DNA from: Mucilaginibacter sp.
GTDB taxonomy: Bacteria; Bacteroidota; Bacteroidia; Sphingobacteriales; Sphingobacteriaceae
Assembly: GCA_019235595.1 (NCBI GenBank)
Contig: JAFAKI010000372.1
Location: 1-5,104 of the forward strand
Direction: 5' to 3'
Length of the DNA: 5,104 nucleotides
The notes under the pieces are model-generated. The model had not been told where the DNA came from and did no database searches. It was given only the letters and a program-made list of their open reading frames with translations. The position numbers and the translations under genes are program-made. Every line of letters begins with the position of its first letter. Within the stretch, counting starts at the first letter, position 1. Positions 4,823-5,104 of the stretch are shown here, piece by piece.

Positions 4823-5104
4823 ATGACGATCTGTGCCGGGCTTGATTTTAATTTTTTAGGACAAGACCTTGTCCTGCTGCCTCAAAAAGCCATTTACTGG
4901 AAACAACAAAAAGCCTTAATTGCTGCTGATGTTCACCTGGGTAAAGTGGGGCATTTTCGTAAAGCTGGCATTGCTGTGCCGCGCAATATGGAGCAAAGCG
5001 ATTTGGCTACCTTATCCGACCTGATATTTGAATACAAACCCGAAAAGCTGATCTTTCTGGGCGATCTCTTTCACAGCGATATGAATGCCGACTGGGATGG
5101 GTTG
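4823..5104 (+). CDS. pdeM: Ligase-associated DNA-damage-response metallophosphoesterase PdeM, N-terminal part (runs off the window)
   Basis: An open frame of 94 codons starts at ATG 4823 and continues past the window edge. It reads L-L-P-Q-K-A-I-Y-W (18-26), then A-A-D-V-H-L-G-K (34-41), H-F-R-K-A-G-I-A-V-P (44-53) and F-L-G-D-L-F-H-S (78-85). D36-x-H38 and G80-D81-x-x-H84 are the first two metal-binding motifs of calcineurin-like phosphoesterases, and the Y-W and H-F-R-x-A-G-I-x-V-P segments are typical of PdeM, a predicted nuclease usually encoded near an ATP-dependent DNA ligase and a helicase. An in-frame TAA at 4796-4798 upstream of the ATG limits the start choice. The remaining metal ligands and any ligase or helicase partner would lie beyond 5104. 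The family call is confident; the in-cell role is inferred from family knowledge. Confidence 0.9.
   Translation, partial: MTICAGLDFNFLGQDLVLLPQKAIYWKQQKALIAADVHLGKVGHFRKAGIAVPRNMEQSDLATLSDLIFEYKPEKLIFLGDLFHSDMNADWDGL

Overview
The window looks like chromosomal DNA of a Bacteroidetes bacterium, probably of the Sphingobacteriaceae (Mucilaginibacter/Pedobacter-like). The evidence is AT-rich spacers, weak or absent Shine-Dalgarno sequences, several matches to the Bacteroidetes -7 promoter box (TAnnTTTG), a Bacteroidetes-type secreted protein with an F-E-L-P-P ending, and a Bacteroidetes-style HtrA protease. The taxonomic call is inference from these traits, not from a database match.

Layout, left to right. 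Positions 1-110 hold the last codons of an insertion-sequence transposase. Converging on it is a macro-domain ADP-ribose-processing enzyme (143-685, minus). A 110-bp divergent spacer with two dyad symmetries separates that gene from a stand-alone response-regulator receiver domain (796-1173, plus). The receiver gene abuts, stop codon to stop codon, the diaminopimelate epimerase gene dapF (1174-1959, minus). A 279-bp AT-rich spacer with a tandem/inverted TTAACA element separates dapF from a divergent two-PDZ HtrA/Do-type serine protease (2239-3792, plus), which is followed by a clear intrinsic terminator. Next comes a short secreted protein of the GLPGLI/DUF4412-like type (3999-4640, minus). 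The window ends inside a metallophosphoesterase recognisable as PdeM, the DNA-ligase-associated repair nuclease (from 4823, plus). That last gene runs off the edge.

The genes do not form one operon: neighbouring genes alternate in direction, so each is probably its own unit. The functions are a mix of core metabolism (dapF: lysine and peptidoglycan precursor), envelope protein quality control (HtrA), signalling (receiver), ADP-ribose metabolism and DNA repair (PdeM).

The most unusual structure is a previously unannotated 53-bp interspersed repeat built from inverted pairs of TGTTTCA/TGAAACA around an invariant TTTATATACT core. Three copies of equal length occur: two in tandem 67 bp apart (3874-3926, 3941-3993) and one inverted (4691-4743). 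Copies two and three bracket the secreted-protein gene. It may be a REP/MITE-like palindrome or a multi-site binding element. A second point is that the secreted-protein gene and pdeM each carry a perfect TAnnTTTG box only 3-5 bp before the ATG, which would predict leaderless or near-leaderless mRNAs.
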